DNA from: Streptomyces liliifuscus
GTDB taxonomy: Bacteria; Actinomycetota; Actinomycetes; Streptomycetales; Streptomycetaceae
Direction: 5' to 3'
DNA: 64,000 bases
Assembly: GCF_016598615.1 (NCBI RefSeq)
Contig: NZ_CP066831.1
Location: 3,782,001 to 3,846,000, forward strand
Shown one piece after another: positions 32,570 to 41,141 of the stretch; position 1 is the stretch's first letter; every line of letters starts with the position of its first letter. The translations under genes and the position numbers were made by a program. Under the pieces are notes generated by a model. That model made no database searches, was not told the DNA's origin, and worked only from the letters and a program-made list of their open reading frames with translations.

Positions 32570-35508
32570 CTGCTTGCCTCCTCGACTGTGTCCCCCTTGG
32601 TTTCTACGGCATGTGCGGCGGGCTGCTGCAGCCCCGACGTCTGTTCGGCGATCTCCGCTTCGACCTCACGGCGGCCGTGGTTCGCGCCCCGGTGGAATCC
32701 GCCGAGCCTGCGGCGCAGGGCCTCGGCGTCCACGGACGCGTTGCGCGGCCTCGCCACCGGGGCGGGCGCGGAGATCCTGGGGGTCCGCTTGGGCAGCCCC
32801 TTGTCGGTGACCGGCTCGTCCGGTTCCTGCGGTGCGTGCGATTCCTGCGGTGCGTGCGGCGTCTGCGGTTCGTACGTCGGCTGCGGCTGCTGCTGGTGCG
32901 GCGCGTCCGGGACGCGTTCGTGGGCGTCCGGGCCGATGGCGTACGGATCGGTGCTCGTCTGGGCGGGGAGCGTGACGGGCGGGGTGGTGGCTTCGGGCTC
33001 GCGGACCTGAGGTTCGCGGGCCTCGGGTCCGGCGGGCTCGGAGGGGTCCTCGGCCGGGGGTACCGGCGCCATGAGCACCATGGTCGTCTCGGGGCCGGTG
33101 GCTCCGGGCGGGATGGTGGAGTCGGTCGTGTCCGCGGGCCGGGGGGACTGGGCGGGCCGGGAGGACGGCTCCTCCTCGGTGCCGCCCTGCGGGCTCGCGT
33201 CCTCGTGGGTTTCGCCCGTGTCCCGCAGGGATTCCTCCGCGGCCGCGATCAGCGGGTCGCGGTCCGAACGGGCGTACAGGACATTGGAGTTGACCTCGGC
33301 GTCCGCGCCCGGGAGGGAGAGCGCGGGGGCGCCGCCCGCCGTGCGGGCGGTGGTCGCCGAGGGGACGGCGACGGCGGGCGCGGCGGCGAGCAGGGACTTG
33401 GGCAGGACGACGACCGCCGTGACACCGCCCTGCTTCTGCTCGCGCAACTGCACCCGTACGCCGTGCCGGTGGGCGAGCCGGGCCACCACGTACAGGCCGA
33501 GCCCGAGGCCCTCGCCGCTCTCCTGGTCGTACGCGTCCTCGGGGTCGAAGTCCGAGAGGCGGGCGTTGAGCTGGTTGAGCCGGTCACCGGTCATGCCGAT
33601 GCCCTCGTCCTGGACGGAGAGCATGACCTCGCCGCTCTCCAGGAGCCAGCCGGAGACCTCGACGGGCATGTCGGGCGGCGAGAACGACGAGGCGTTCTCC
33701 AGGAGTTCGGCCACCAGGTGGCTGATGTCGTCCGCGGCGAACCCGGCGAGGTGCGCGTGCGGCGGCAGCGCGGCGATCCGTACCCGCTCGTACCGCTCGA
33801 TCTCGCTGACGGCGGCGCGTACGACGTCGACGAGCGGGACCGGGCCGGGGTGCTGGTGGCCGTGGTCGGCGCCCGCGAGGACCAGCAGGTTCTCGCTGTG
33901 GCGGCGCATGACGGTGGCGAAGTGGTCGAGGCGGAAGAGGGTGGCGAGGCGGTCGGGGTCCTGCTCGCGCTCCTCCAGGCCCTCGATGACGCCGAGTTGG
34001 CGCTCGACGAGGCCGAGGGTGCGCAGGGCGAGGTTGACGAAGGTGCCGTGGATGCTGCTGCGGACCTGCTCCAGGTGGGCGACGGAGTCCGCGAGTTCGG
34101 AGCGGAGCCGGTCGCGCTCGTCGGCCATCTTCTGGCGCTTGCCGATGAGGTGCTTGCGGTCGTCCTCCAGGGTCGCCAGCCGCTCGTGGGCCGCGAGGGC
34201 GTGCGCGTGGAGCGCGTTGACGGAGCGTACGACCTGGGCGAACTCGTCGTTGCGGCCGGTGAACCTGACCGGTTCCTCGGTGGCGGGTGCGCCGGCCACA
34301 CGGGCCGAGCCGCGGCGCAGGACGGCGAGCGGGCGGGTGAGCGAGCGGGCCATGCCCGTGGCGACGCCGACGGCGAGCAGCATCAGGGCGCCGAGGATGG
34401 CGATCCGGATCTCCAGCGCGGTGACGTCGTCGTCCCTCAACTGGGCGAGTTCCTTGGCCCGTTGGGTGTTGAGGGAGGCCTCGACACCGCGCATCTGCTC
34501 GACGCGGGCGGAGAGCGCGGCGTCCAGCTTCTTTGTGTCGGTGTCGAGTTGGGAGTCGGAGAGGGTGGGCCGGGTCGCCAGGCTCGCGAGGTACTTGTCG
34601 GCGGTGTTGACCTCGGCACCGGTCACCGTGGAGTCGTACGAGGCGCGGTCGGTCTTCGGCGCGGTCTCGCGGAAGCCGGTGATCGCCGCCTGCTCACGGA
34701 CGTTGGACTGCATGGCGGCGGCCGTGAGCGCGTTGCGCTGCTTGGTGTCCGCGGCCGTCGACGTGGTGCTCGTCGTGGGCAGGCCCGTGATCGGGTCGGT
34801 GCCGGTCTGCGTGGAGGTGGGGACGTTGAGGGCCGCGAGGAGGAGACCGCGGGTCGCGGCGGCCTGCTGGACCGCGGTGTCGAGCTCGGCGAGGGCGTGC
34901 GCGCCGGCGCCCGCGCGGGGCGGGAGCCGCTCGGCCAGTTCCTCGGCGAGACCGTGGAGGTCGGTGAGGGCGGCGGAGTACGCCTGATGCGCTTCGAGAG
35001 CGGTGCTCTTGCCGGTGAGTGCCGCTCGGCGCACGGTGGCGATGCCGTCGAGCGTCTCGCGGAACGCAGCGGGGGCATCGGCCTCGACGGCTTCCGCGCG
35101 GAGTTCGTCGACCTGCCGGTCGACGCGGGCGCTGCGGCGCTCGGAGGGGCCCTTGCCGTCGGGGCGGCCGGCCGCGATGTAGGAGGTGACCTCGTCGCGC
35201 TCGTCGGAGAGCGAGTGGGCGAGGGCCAGCGCGTCCTGGGTGCGTCCGGCGAGCGTCACCAGGTTCTGCGAGTCGTTCAGCTCGCTCGACGCGGCGATCA
35301 CGGACGGGGTACCGGCTCCGGCGATCGCGGCGGCCACGACGGCGACGGCGATGATCAGCCGACTGCGTACGTGTGCCGGGCGACCGCGGCCCGCGGGGTC
35401 CTGGATGTTCTGTGCGGTAGGCGAGTTCGGCGTGTGCCCGGAGGCTTCACCCGAGGCCGACTGCCTGCCTTTGCGCCGAGGCCGCATTTTCTGCACCGGT
35501 GCTCGCAT
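32566..35508 (-). CDS. cvnA: CvnA: NIT-domain sensor kinase-like protein of conservon 2
   Basis: A large sensor of about 980 residues. Two membrane helices (about 50-73 and 367-388) flank an extracytoplasmic region of NIT (nitrate/nitrite-sensing) type with SLSDERDEVTSYIAAG. A HAMP-like segment, a coiled coil with RLDHFATVMRRHSENLLVLA (about 526-545) and a HATPase_c domain (N-box ELLENASSFSPP with Asn605, DEGIGM 634-639) follow. The last ~250 residues are Pro/Glu-rich and disordered, ending LRRRLGGFHRGANHGRREVE, a common conservon tail. The ATG at 35506-35508 is used; one seven codons later is equally possible as neither has a clear ribosome-binding site. Confidence 0.92.
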   Translation of the reverse strand: MRAPVQKMRPRRKGRQSASGEASGHTPNSPTAQNIQDPAGRGRPAHVRSRLIIAVAVVAAAIAGAGTPSVIAASSELNDSQNLVTLAGRTQDALALAHSLSDERDEVTSYIAAGRPDGKGPSERRSARVDRQVDELRAEAVEADAPAAFRETLDGIATVRRAALTGKSTALEAHQAYSAALTDLHGLAEELAERLPPRAGAGAHALAELDTAVQQAAATRGLLLAALNVPTSTQTGTDPITGLPTTSTTSTAADTKQRNALTAAAMQSNVREQAAITGFRETAPKTDRASYDSTVTGAEVNTADKYLASLATRPTLSDSQLDTDTKKLDAALSARVEQMRGVEASLNTQRAKELAQLRDDDVTALEIRIAILGALMLLAVGVATGMARSLTRPLAVLRRGSARVAGAPATEEPVRFTGRNDEFAQVVRSVNALHAHALAAHERLATLEDDRKHLIGKRQKMADERDRLRSELADSVAHLEQVRSSIHGTFVNLALRTLGLVERQLGVIEGLEEREQDPDRLATLFRLDHFATVMRRHSENLLVLAGADHGHQHPGPVPLVDVVRAAVSEIERYERVRIAALPPHAHLAGFAADDISHLVAELLENASSFSPPDMPVEVSGWLLESGEVMLSVQDEGIGMTGDRLNQLNARLSDFDPEDAYDQESGEGLGLGLYVVARLAHRHGVRVQLREQKQGGVTAVVVLPKSLLAAAPAVAVPSATTARTAGGAPALSLPGADAEVNSNVLYARSDRDPLIAAAEESLRDTGETHEDASPQGGTEEEPSSRPAQSPRPADTTDSTIPPGATGPETTMVLMAPVPPAEDPSEPAGPEAREPQVREPEATTPPVTLPAQTSTDPYAIGPDAHERVPDAPHQQQPQPTYEPQTPHAPQESHAPQEPDEPVTDKGLPKRTPRISAPAPVARPRNASVDAEALRRRLGGFHRGANHGRREVEAEIAEQTSGLQQPAAHAVETKGDTVEEASS

Positions 35509-35864
35509 TCTTGACTCGTGTCCCCATGGGCCCGGGTGACTGTCCGTCAACTCGCGTGTCGTCCCGGTACGGCTCCCGACCCTCCCAGTGCCGGTGGGCA
35601 GTGGTCGCGCATCGCCTGACCCGCCACACGAAGGAGTGAACATCCCCGAGGAGCGGACCGGCAAGTTCCCGTGGCGCGTGCGACACCCTTGCGCGGCGGG
35701 CCGGTTGGACGTCCACGGCGACCGGTGGCAGGATGCGCCACCACGCTTCTGTGGAGTCGGTGATTCCACCTCAAAACAGGCGCCTGACCTGCCGGGCAGG
35801 GGCGATTCGAGGACGGTTGCCAGCCTTTGGCGAAGCTTGTGAAGGCCTCGTGCAGACTGGCCGA
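35509..35864. other. 356-base divergent gap, no gene recognised
   Basis: The region lies between conservon 2 and the PP2C-like gene and must hold both promoters. A small inverted repeat CCTGCCGGGCAGG lies near 35788-35801. Open frames on either strand here have poor codon character, so none is called. Confidence 0.5.
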
Positions 35865-36650
35865 ATGCGCTCGGAACTGATCTCGGTCCCCGGTGACCCC
35901 GCCCGCCCCGACGAGGACTACGCGTCGCTCGGACTTCCCGCCTCCGGACAGGGCGGTTCGCTCGTCGTCCTGGACGGTGTGACGCCGCCGTCCACCGACT
36001 ACGCCTGTCTGCATTCCGTCCCTTGGTTCACGGCCCGCCTCGGCGGATCCCTGCACGAACTGTCCGTTTCACGGCGGGATCTGACTCTGCCCGAGGTGCT
36101 CGCGCAAGCCATCCTGCGTACCGCCGACGCCCATCGAACCACCTGTGACCTTTCTCACCCACGGACCCCACAGGCAACCGTCGTACTGGCCCGCTGGTCC
36201 CCGGAATCCGTCGAGTACCTGGTCCTCTCGGACTCGGCCCTTCTCGTGGAATCCCCCTCGGGCGAGGTCACCCCGCTCCTCGACGACCGCCTCTCGCGGG
36301 TCCCCCGCGCCGCCCTGACCTCCCACACCGCCACCGACGCCACCCTTCGGAACAAGGAGGGCGGCTTCTTCACGGCGGCTGCGGATCCCTCCGTGGCGTC
36401 ACGAGCGGTGACGGGCACGCTGCCCCGCCCCGACGTCCGCGCCCTGGCCGCCCTCACGGACGGCGCGACCCGCTGGACGGACAAGTTCCACGAGGGCGAC
36501 TGGACGGACCTGTTCACCCTGATCCGCAAGGAGGGCGGCCAGTCCCTGATCGACCGCGTACGGGCCCTGGAACTGGCGGATACGGACCGCGAGTTCCTGG
36601 GCCGCTCAAAGCAACACGACGACGCGACGGTGGCGTACGTGGAGTTGTGA
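35865..36650 (+). CDS. PP2C-like protein (serine/threonine phosphatase fold)
   Basis: A 261-residue protein resembling bacterial PP2C phosphatases. It begins RSELISVPGDPARPDEDYAS, a PP2C-like DE entry motif, has GGSLVVLDGVTPP in the position of the metal-binding DG, and ends KQHDDATVAYVEL, the usual DDAT ending. Some metal ligands are hard to place, so catalysis is probable but not certain. ATG at 35865. Divergent from conservon 2. Confidence 0.78.
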   Translation: MRSELISVPGDPARPDEDYASLGLPASGQGGSLVVLDGVTPPSTDYACLHSVPWFTARLGGSLHELSVSRRDLTLPEVLAQAILRTADAHRTTCDLSHPRTPQATVVLARWSPESVEYLVLSDSALLVESPSGEVTPLLDDRLSRVPRAALTSHTATDATLRNKEGGFFTAAADPSVASRAVTGTLPRPDVRALAALTDGATRWTDKFHEGDWTDLFTLIRKEGGQSLIDRVRALELADTDREFLGRSKQHDDATVAYVEL

Positions 36651-36668
36651 GCGAGGGGGTGCCCCGTC

Positions 36669-36743
36669 AGGGGCGCGGGGAACTGCGCGTCTTTAGGGGC
36701 GCGGGGAACTGCGCGTCTTTAGGGGCGCGGGGAACTGCGCGAC
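36669..36743 (-). repeat. three tandem 26-bp copies of the intergenic repeat core
   Basis: Units start at 36669, 36695 and 36721 with exact period 26, each containing AGGGGCGCGGGGAACTGCGC; the first two end GTCTTT. Only the last copy carries the usual GACCAGCCACAACC flank. It lies between the convergent PP2C-like and MarR genes. Confidence 0.85.
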
Positions 36744-36791
36744 CAGCCACAACCGGCCGGCAGCCGACGACCAACCCCCGGGAGGCCCCTC

Positions 36792-37310
36792 TCAGCCCTC
36801 CACACCACGATTCAGCCGGTGCAACAACCGCGCCAGCTCAGCCACTTCCTTCCGGTCCCAGCTGGCAAGCTCCCGCACATACCGCGCCCGCCGAGCATCC
36901 CGCACGGCACGAAACCGCACCCGCCCCTCCTCCGTGAGATGAACGAGCCAGGCCCGCCCGTCCGCGGGATCCGGCTCCCGGGCGACGACGCCCATCTCCT
37001 CCAGCGCCCGCAGCTGCCGCGACATCGTGGCCTTGCCCACCCCGATGTACGCGGCAAGCTCCGTGGCCCGCTGCCGGCCGAGTTCCTCCAGCCGCACGAG
37101 AAGGCCGTACGCGGAGGACTCCAGGTCGGGATGGACCTCCCGGACCATCTCACCGGAGGAGGCACGGGCGCGCCGCAGCAGAACGGTCAGCTCACGTTCC
37201 AGGGCAAGGAACTCCTGGTCCACCCCGCCCTGGTCCACACCACTCGCCGGGGCGCCGGATTTCGTCCGGTGCCCCTCGCCGTTTCCGCCCTCGTGCACGT
37301 CAGCACCCAT
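36792..37310 (-). CDS. MarR-family transcriptional regulator
   Basis: A 172-residue winged-helix regulator: SSAYGLLVRLEELGRQRATE, AAYIGVGKATMSRQLRALEE, then the wing REPDPADGRAWLVHLTEEG. ATG at 37308-37310 chosen; the open frame continues upstream with poor coding character. Regulates unknown targets, perhaps the divergent lysozyme gene. About 270 bases separate the two starts. Confidence 0.92.
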   Translation of the reverse strand: MGADVHEGGNGEGHRTKSGAPASGVDQGGVDQEFLALERELTVLLRRARASSGEMVREVHPDLESSAYGLLVRLEELGRQRATELAAYIGVGKATMSRQLRALEEMGVVAREPDPADGRAWLVHLTEEGRVRFRAVRDARRARYVRELASWDRKEVAELARLLHRLNRGVEG

Positions 37311-37502
37311 GACCCGGTTTCCCGATCGTGAAAGTTTCCGCCAAAGACCGCCATTGCCGCAGCTGGGCCAGTATTTCGCAGGAATAGACCAACGGCAGCC
37401 TCCGGCCCCTCTTTCCGGCCGGTCGCAGCGGCGCGTAGCTTCGTTTGAGGGCACTCAGTGGCATGCCCACGCCACTACCCACATCGAGCACTCTTCGAGC
37501 AC

Positions 37503-37562
37503 TTCCGGCACCTTCAAGCACGTTCCGGCACCTTCGCGCACGTTCCCGCACCCTCGACCACG
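37503..37562 (+). repeat. three tandem 20-bp repeats in the lysozyme leader
   Basis: Units at 37503, 37523 and 37543 read TTCCGGCACCTTCAAGCACG, TTCCGGCACCTTCGCGCACG and a more diverged third. They end about 22 bases before the GH25 start codon, so they lie in the 5' leader or promoter. Similar CATCGAGCAC/TTCGAGCAC pieces lie just upstream. Confidence 0.75.
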
Positions 37563-37583
37563 TCGAGCCTCCGGAGGCACGCA

Positions 37584-38393
37584 ATGCCCGTGCACAGATC
37601 CCGATTACTGCTCGCAGCCTTCTTCTCCCTCGCCTCTCTCCTCCTCGCCCTCACCCTCCCGTTCCCGGCCCAGGCGGCCGACGTCCCGCCCCGGGGCTCC
37701 GCCCACATGGGCATGGGCGTCATCCCGCACGACGGCCAGGGAGGTCTGCCCACCCCCGGTGACGCCACGCAGACGGAGGGCGTGGACGTCAGCAGCCACC
37801 AGGGCAACGTCGCCTGGTCGACCCTGTGGACCAGCGGGGTCAAGTGGGCCTACGTCAAGGCCACCGAGGGGACGTACTACACGAACCCCTACTTCGCCCA
37901 GCAGTACAACGGCTCGTACAACGTCGGCATGATCCGTGGCGCATACCACTTCGCGACCCCCGACACGACGGGCGGAGCCGCCCAGGCCAACTACTTCGTC
38001 GACCACGGCGGCGGCTGGTCCAAGGACGGCAGGACCCTGCCGGGCGCCCTCGACATCGAGTGGAACCCGTACGGCGCGGCCTGCTTCGGCAAGACGCAGA
38101 GCGCGATGGTCACCTGGATCCGTGACTTCCTGAACCAGTACAAGGCCCGTACCGGCCGCGACGCCGTCATCTACACGGCCACCAGCTGGTGGACCGAGTG
38201 CACCGGAAACTACGCCGGCTTCGCCTCCGCCAACCCGCTCTGGATCGCGCGCTACGCCTCGGCGGTGGGCACGCTGCCGGCGGGCTGGAGCTACTACACG
38301 ATGTGGCAGTACACCTCGTCAGGCCCGACGGTCGGCGACCACAACAAGTTCAACGGGGCCCTGGACAGGGTGGTGGCCCTGGCCAACGGCTGA
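37584..38393 (+). CDS. secreted GH25 lysozyme (muramidase)
   Basis: A 269-residue exported muramidase. The signal peptide (HRSRLLLAAFFSLASLLLAL onward) ends near PAQAAD (about 30). The GH25 domain starts with EGVDVSSHQGNVAW (catalytic-face Asp) and has YVKATEGTYYTNPYF, GAYHFATPD and ALDIEWNP with the catalytic Asp-Glu pair. It cleaves the MurNAc-GlcNAc bond. GGAGG sits seven bases before the ATG. A terminator follows at 38479. Confidence 0.94.
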   Translation: MPVHRSRLLLAAFFSLASLLLALTLPFPAQAADVPPRGSAHMGMGVIPHDGQGGLPTPGDATQTEGVDVSSHQGNVAWSTLWTSGVKWAYVKATEGTYYTNPYFAQQYNGSYNVGMIRGAYHFATPDTTGGAAQANYFVDHGGGWSKDGRTLPGALDIEWNPYGAACFGKTQSAMVTWIRDFLNQYKARTGRDAVIYTATSWWTECTGNYAGFASANPLWIARYASAVGTLPAGWSYYTMWQYTSSGPTVGDHNKFNGALDRVVALANG

Positions 38394-38478
38394 CCCGCAC
38401 CCATCGACGACCACGTCCACCGACGGCACCCACCCACGACCCACGCGTACAACCGATGACCCGCGCGTAGATACGCGG

Positions 38479-38515
38479 AAGGCCCGAGCCCCTCGCGAAG
38501 AGGGACCCGGGCCTT
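38479..38515. terminator. bidirectional terminator between GH25 and lon
   Basis: AAGGCCCG (38479-38486) pairs with CGGGCCTT (38508-38515), with a second inner stem CCCTC/GAGGG. The outer A and T tracts are symmetrical, so it can serve the convergent lysozyme and lon transcripts. Confidence 0.85.
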
Positions 38516-38535
38516 GCGTTACCGGTGGACGTCCG

Positions 38536-40953
38536 TCACGCCGCCACCGGAACCTCCGTCGCCGCGCCGTTCGTCGCCGGAGCGAGGGCCAGTTCGAGGA
38601 CCTGGCGGACGTCCGTGACCGCGTGGACGTCGAGCTTCTCCAGGACCTCGGCCGGGACGTCGTCCAGGTCGGCCTCGTTGCGCTTCGGGATGATCACGGT
38701 CGTGACCCCGGCCCGGTGCGCGGCGAGCAGCTTCTGCTTCACGCCGCCGATCGGGAGCACCCGACCGGTGAGCGAGACCTCGCCCGTCATGGCCACGTCC
38801 GTGCGGACCAGGCGGCCGGACAGGAGCGAGGCGAGAGCCGTCGTCATGGTGACGCCTGCGCTCGGGCCGTCCTTGGGGACCGCGCCGGCCGGGAAGTGGA
38901 TGTGCGCACCCCGGTCCTTCAGGTCGCCCACCGGCAGTTCGAGCTCGGCTCCGTGACTCCTCAGGAAGGAGAGCGCGATCTGTGCCGACTCCTTCATGAC
39001 GTCACCGAGCTGTCCCGTGAGGGTCAGACCCGACGCTCCCGTCTCCGGGTCGGCAAGGGACGCCTCCACGAAGAGGACGTCACCGCCCGCGCCCGTGACC
39101 GCGAGGCCCGTCGCCACGCCCGGCACCGCGGTGCGGCGCTCGGCCGGGTCCGTGGCCGACTCGGGCACGTGGTGGGGCCGGCCGATCAGCGCGCGCAGAT
39201 CGTCGGCGCCGACCGTGAACGGCAGTTCCCGCTCGCCGAGTTCGTGCTGCGCGGCGACCTTGCGGAGCAGCCGTGCGACGGACCGCTCCAGGTTGCGGAC
39301 GCCCGCCTCCCGTGTGTACTCGCCGGCCAGCTTGCGCAGCGCGCTCTCGTCCAGGGTGACCTCGGCCTTCTCCAGACCGGCCCGCTCCAGCTGTCGCGGC
39401 AGCAGGTGGTCCCGGGCGATGACGACCTTCTCGTCCTCGGTGTAGCCGTCCAGCCGCACCAGCTCCATACGGTCGAGCAGTGCCTCCGGGATGGCTTCGA
39501 GCACGTTGGCCGTGGCGAGGAACACCACGTCGCTCAGGTCGAGTTCGACCTCCAGGTAGTGGTCCCGGAAGGTGTGGTTCTGCGCCGGGTCGAGGACTTC
39601 GAGCAGGGCCGCGGCCGGGTCGCCGCGGAAGTCGGAGCCCACCTTGTCGATCTCGTCCAGCAGAACCACCGGGTTCATGGACCCGGCCTCCTTGATGGCC
39701 CGCACGACCCGGCCGGGCAGCGCGCCGACGTACGTACGCCGGTGGCCGCGGATCTCCGCCTCGTCCCGTACGCCGCCCAGGGCGACCCGGACGAACTTGC
39801 GGCCCATGGCGTGCGCGACGGACTCGCCGAGGCTGGTCTTGCCGACGCCGGGAGGTCCGACGAGCGCGAGCACGGCACCGCCGCGGCGGCCGCCCACGAC
39901 ACCGAGACCGCGGTCGTTGCGCCGCTTGCGCACGGCCAGGTACTCGGTGATCCGCTCCTTCACGTCGTCGAGGCCGGCGTGCTCGGCGTCCAGGATCGTC
40001 TTGGCGCCCTGGATGTCGTACTCGTCCTCGGTGCGCTCGTTCCAGGGGAGCTCCAGGACGGTGTCGAGCCAGGTGCGGATCCAGGAGCCCTCGGGCGACT
40101 GGTCGCTGGAGCGCTCCAGCTTCTCGACCTCCTTGAGCGCGGCCTCACGGACCTTCTCGGGGAGGTCGGCGGCCTCGACGCGGGTCCGGTAGTCGTCGGA
40201 CTCCTCGCCCTCCGCCTCGCCGTTCAGCTCGCGCAGCTCCTTGCGGACGGCCTCCAGCTGGCGCCGCAGCAGGAACTCCCGCTGCTGCTTGTCCACGCCT
40301 TCCTGCACGTCCTTGGCGATGGACTCGGCGACATCCTGCTCGGCGAGGTGCTCGCGCAGCTGCTCGGTGGCGAGCTTCAGCCGGGCCACCGGGTCGGCGG
40401 TCTCCAGGAGCTCGACCTTCTGGGCGGTCGTGAGGAACGGTGAGTATCCGGAGTTGTCGGCGAGCGCGGAGACGTCGTCAATGGCCTGGACGCGGTCCAC
40501 GACCTGCCAGGCGGCGCGCTTCTTCAGCCAGTTGGTGGCCAGCGCCTTGTACTCCTTGACCAGCTCGGTCACGGCGCCGGGCAGCGGATCGGGCACGGTC
40601 TCCTCGACCTGGACGCCCTCCACCCACAGAGCCGCTCCGGGGCCGGTCGTGCCGGCGCCCACACGCACCCGGCCGCGCCCGCGGATCAGGGCGCCCGGGT
40701 CGCCGTCGGCGAGACGTCCGACCTGCTCGACCGTGCCGAGCACGCCCGTGTTCGCGTACGTCCCGTCGATCCGCGGAACAAGCAGCACCCTCGGCTTGCT
40801 TCCTCCACTGGAGCGCGCGGCGGCCTGTGCGGCCTCCACCGCGGCGCGTACGTCGGCGTCGTTGAGGTCCAGGGGCACCACCATGCCGGGCAGCACGACC
40901 TCGTCGTCGAGCGGCAGCACGGGCAGAGTGAGCGGTTCGGACGTCAAAGTCAT
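38536..40953 (-). CDS. lon: Lon ATP-dependent protease
   Basis: An 805-residue LonA-type protease that unfolds and degrades damaged and regulatory proteins in the cytoplasm. The N-terminal substrate domain (1-200) and coiled coil are followed by AAA motifs GPPGVGKT (366-373) and LLDEID (431-436), and the Ser-Lys dyad Ser698 in KDGPSAG and Lys741 in GGVKQK, 43 residues apart as in E. coli Lon. The ATG at 40951-40953 has GGGGAG upstream; an earlier in-frame ATG is disfavoured. Regulation by HspR is strongly suggested by the HAIR-like element at 40976-40994. Confidence 0.97.
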   Translation of the reverse strand: MTLTSEPLTLPVLPLDDEVVLPGMVVPLDLNDADVRAAVEAAQAAARSSGGSKPRVLLVPRIDGTYANTGVLGTVEQVGRLADGDPGALIRGRGRVRVGAGTTGPGAALWVEGVQVEETVPDPLPGAVTELVKEYKALATNWLKKRAAWQVVDRVQAIDDVSALADNSGYSPFLTTAQKVELLETADPVARLKLATEQLREHLAEQDVAESIAKDVQEGVDKQQREFLLRRQLEAVRKELRELNGEAEGEESDDYRTRVEAADLPEKVREAALKEVEKLERSSDQSPEGSWIRTWLDTVLELPWNERTEDEYDIQGAKTILDAEHAGLDDVKERITEYLAVRKRRNDRGLGVVGGRRGGAVLALVGPPGVGKTSLGESVAHAMGRKFVRVALGGVRDEAEIRGHRRTYVGALPGRVVRAIKEAGSMNPVVLLDEIDKVGSDFRGDPAAALLEVLDPAQNHTFRDHYLEVELDLSDVVFLATANVLEAIPEALLDRMELVRLDGYTEDEKVVIARDHLLPRQLERAGLEKAEVTLDESALRKLAGEYTREAGVRNLERSVARLLRKVAAQHELGERELPFTVGADDLRALIGRPHHVPESATDPAERRTAVPGVATGLAVTGAGGDVLFVEASLADPETGASGLTLTGQLGDVMKESAQIALSFLRSHGAELELPVGDLKDRGAHIHFPAGAVPKDGPSAGVTMTTALASLLSGRLVRTDVAMTGEVSLTGRVLPIGGVKQKLLAAHRAGVTTVIIPKRNEADLDDVPAEVLEKLDVHAVTDVRQVLELALAPATNGAATEVPVAA

Positions 40954-40975
40954 GATCTCCCCTTCGGCATTCAAG

Positions 40976-40994
40976 TTGAGCTATGCCGACTCAA
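40976..40994 (-). promoter_or_regulatory. HAIR-like HspR operator upstream of lon
   Basis: TTGAGC-N7-ACTCAA matches the HAIR consensus CTTGAGT-N7-ACTCAAG at the core positions. It lies 22 bases upstream of the lon start codon. HspR represses lon in other streptomycetes, so this fits the known heat-shock circuit. Confidence 0.85.
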
Positions 40995-41141
40995 TGCATA
41001 TGAGCCCCCGATTGTTCCCCGGGCGCTGTTCGCTGTGAGCGATCGTCTGGGTGAATGCCGGTGAACGTCTCGCCCGTCCGGTGCGTCACAGGTGCAGCGT
41101 CGGATTGCTTGTCCGTTCCAGTCGTCTGCCTCGGGGGCATC

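Noticed and set aside
32611..35514. 967-codon antisense frame across cvnA of conservon 2
   Set aside because: Composition is dominated by Gly, Arg and Val repeats reflecting the opposite strand; no start signal or motif.
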